Shown: in pieces, positions 63,900-64,000 of the stretch
How positions within the stretch are numbered: the first letter of the stretch is position 1
How the letters are laid out: the number at the start of each line of letters is the position of its first letter
Source of the DNA: Janthinobacterium sp. SUN073
Lineage (GTDB): Bacteria; Pseudomonadota; Gammaproteobacteria; Burkholderiales; Burkholderiaceae_D
Assembly (NCBI RefSeq): GCF_030397665.1
Contig: NZ_JAPUBT010000006.1
Location: 248,001 to 312,000, forward strand
Direction: 5' to 3'
Length of the DNA stretch: 64,000 nucleotides
Notes under the pieces: generated by a model
Databases searched by the model: none
What the model was told of the DNA's origin: nothing
What the model saw: the letters and a program-made list of their open reading frames with translations, nothing else
Program-made: the position numbers and the translations under genes

Positions 63900-64000
63900 G
63901 TGCCAAAAATCTTACCGTGTCTGTTGCCTTGCCTGTGCCTTGCCACGACCCTGGGCCTGGGAGCGACCGCCCAGGCTGCCGAATGGAGCGATACCTCGCT
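63900..64000 (+). CDS. Start of an outer-membrane protein, probably Tsx-type nucleoside channel (partial)
   Basis: Only the first 33 codons are in the window. The GTG start at 63900 has AGGAG 6 bases upstream. The signal peptide (ILPCLLPCLCLATTLGLGAT, then AQAAE) is followed by EWSDTSL, the opening I associate with Tsx/OmpK nucleoside-specific channel proteins. It is divergent from a nucleoside ABC operon, which fits: porin in the outer membrane, BMP transporter in the inner one. The family call rests on few residues. Confidence 0.55.
   Translation, partial: MPKILPCLLPCLCLATTLGLGATAQAAEWSDTS

Overview
The window is 64 kb of high-GC chromosome with almost wall-to-wall genes. It most likely comes from a betaproteobacterium of the Oxalobacteraceae (Janthinobacterium/Massilia/Duganella type). 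The basis is the rpsP-rimM-trmD-rplS operon followed by a CoA pyrophosphatase, a CobD/CbiB-family protein and a DUF3579 protein, the etfBA plus acyl-CoA dehydrogenase cluster, and the many TonB-dependent receptor, LytTR, GGDEF and MFS genes. This is inferred from protein families and synteny, not from a 16S gene or a database match. I saw no rRNA, tRNA, CRISPR array, transposase, integrase or phage gene.

Layout. 0.2-4 kb: a TonB-dependent receptor divergent from a GntR/UTRA regulator, a typical substrate-uptake pair. 4.2-7.4 kb: an Lnt-like nitrilase-fold membrane protein behind an AraC/GyrI-type regulator, then a CBS-pair protein and a DUF3579 protein. 7.6-11.5 kb: CobD/CbiB-like protein, Nudix hydrolase and the ribosomal/tRNA-modification operon rpsP-rimM-trmD-rplS. 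11.8-17.2 kb: TM2 protein, glycine-zipper protein, acyl-CoA dehydrogenase, etfA, etfB and a TusA-like protein. 17.4-23.7 kb: alaS, a Zur-type Fur protein divergent from a histidine-rich ZnuD-like receptor with a perfect palindrome between them, and a glycerophosphodiesterase. 23.8-29.3 kb: LytS/LytR-type two-component pair, two small unknown genes, and an MFS/LysR divergent pair resembling ynfM/ynfL.

29.3-32 kb: a four-gene minus-strand cluster made of a tiny DnaJ-domain protein and three unrecognised acidic proteins. 32-38 kb: glnS, an orphan CHASE-type histidine kinase, an unusual protein with [YF]SG[RA]A repeats and several small genes around an AT-rich patch. 38-46 kb: NAD-binding epimerase-like protein, ferredoxin-reductase-type flavoprotein, MFS, DUF1345, HPF-like ribosome-hibernation factor, cNMP-GGDEF diguanylate cyclase, DUF5610 protein and sbcB. 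46-50 kb: pyrF, lemA with two TPM-domain genes, and an SDR. 50.0-50.6 kb: a gene-free stretch with two strong terminators that I read as two candidate small RNAs. 50.6-58.8 kb: VanZ-like protein, small proteins, a metal-ligand-poor M24 protein, LLM oxidoreductase, MFS, M28 peptidase and HDOD protein. 58.9-64 kb: a complete BMP-type nucleoside ABC transporter operon, divergent from the start of what looks like a Tsx-type nucleoside porin, separated by a region with three short perfect palindromes.

Most of the window is core metabolism, information processing and signalling. The parts least explained by known families are the tandem candidate sRNAs (50.06-50.50 kb), the DnaJ-linked cluster (29.3-31.9 kb), the repeat protein at 36.1 kb, and several dispersed hairpin repeats. 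One of these repeats supplies the C-terminus of an MFS transporter.
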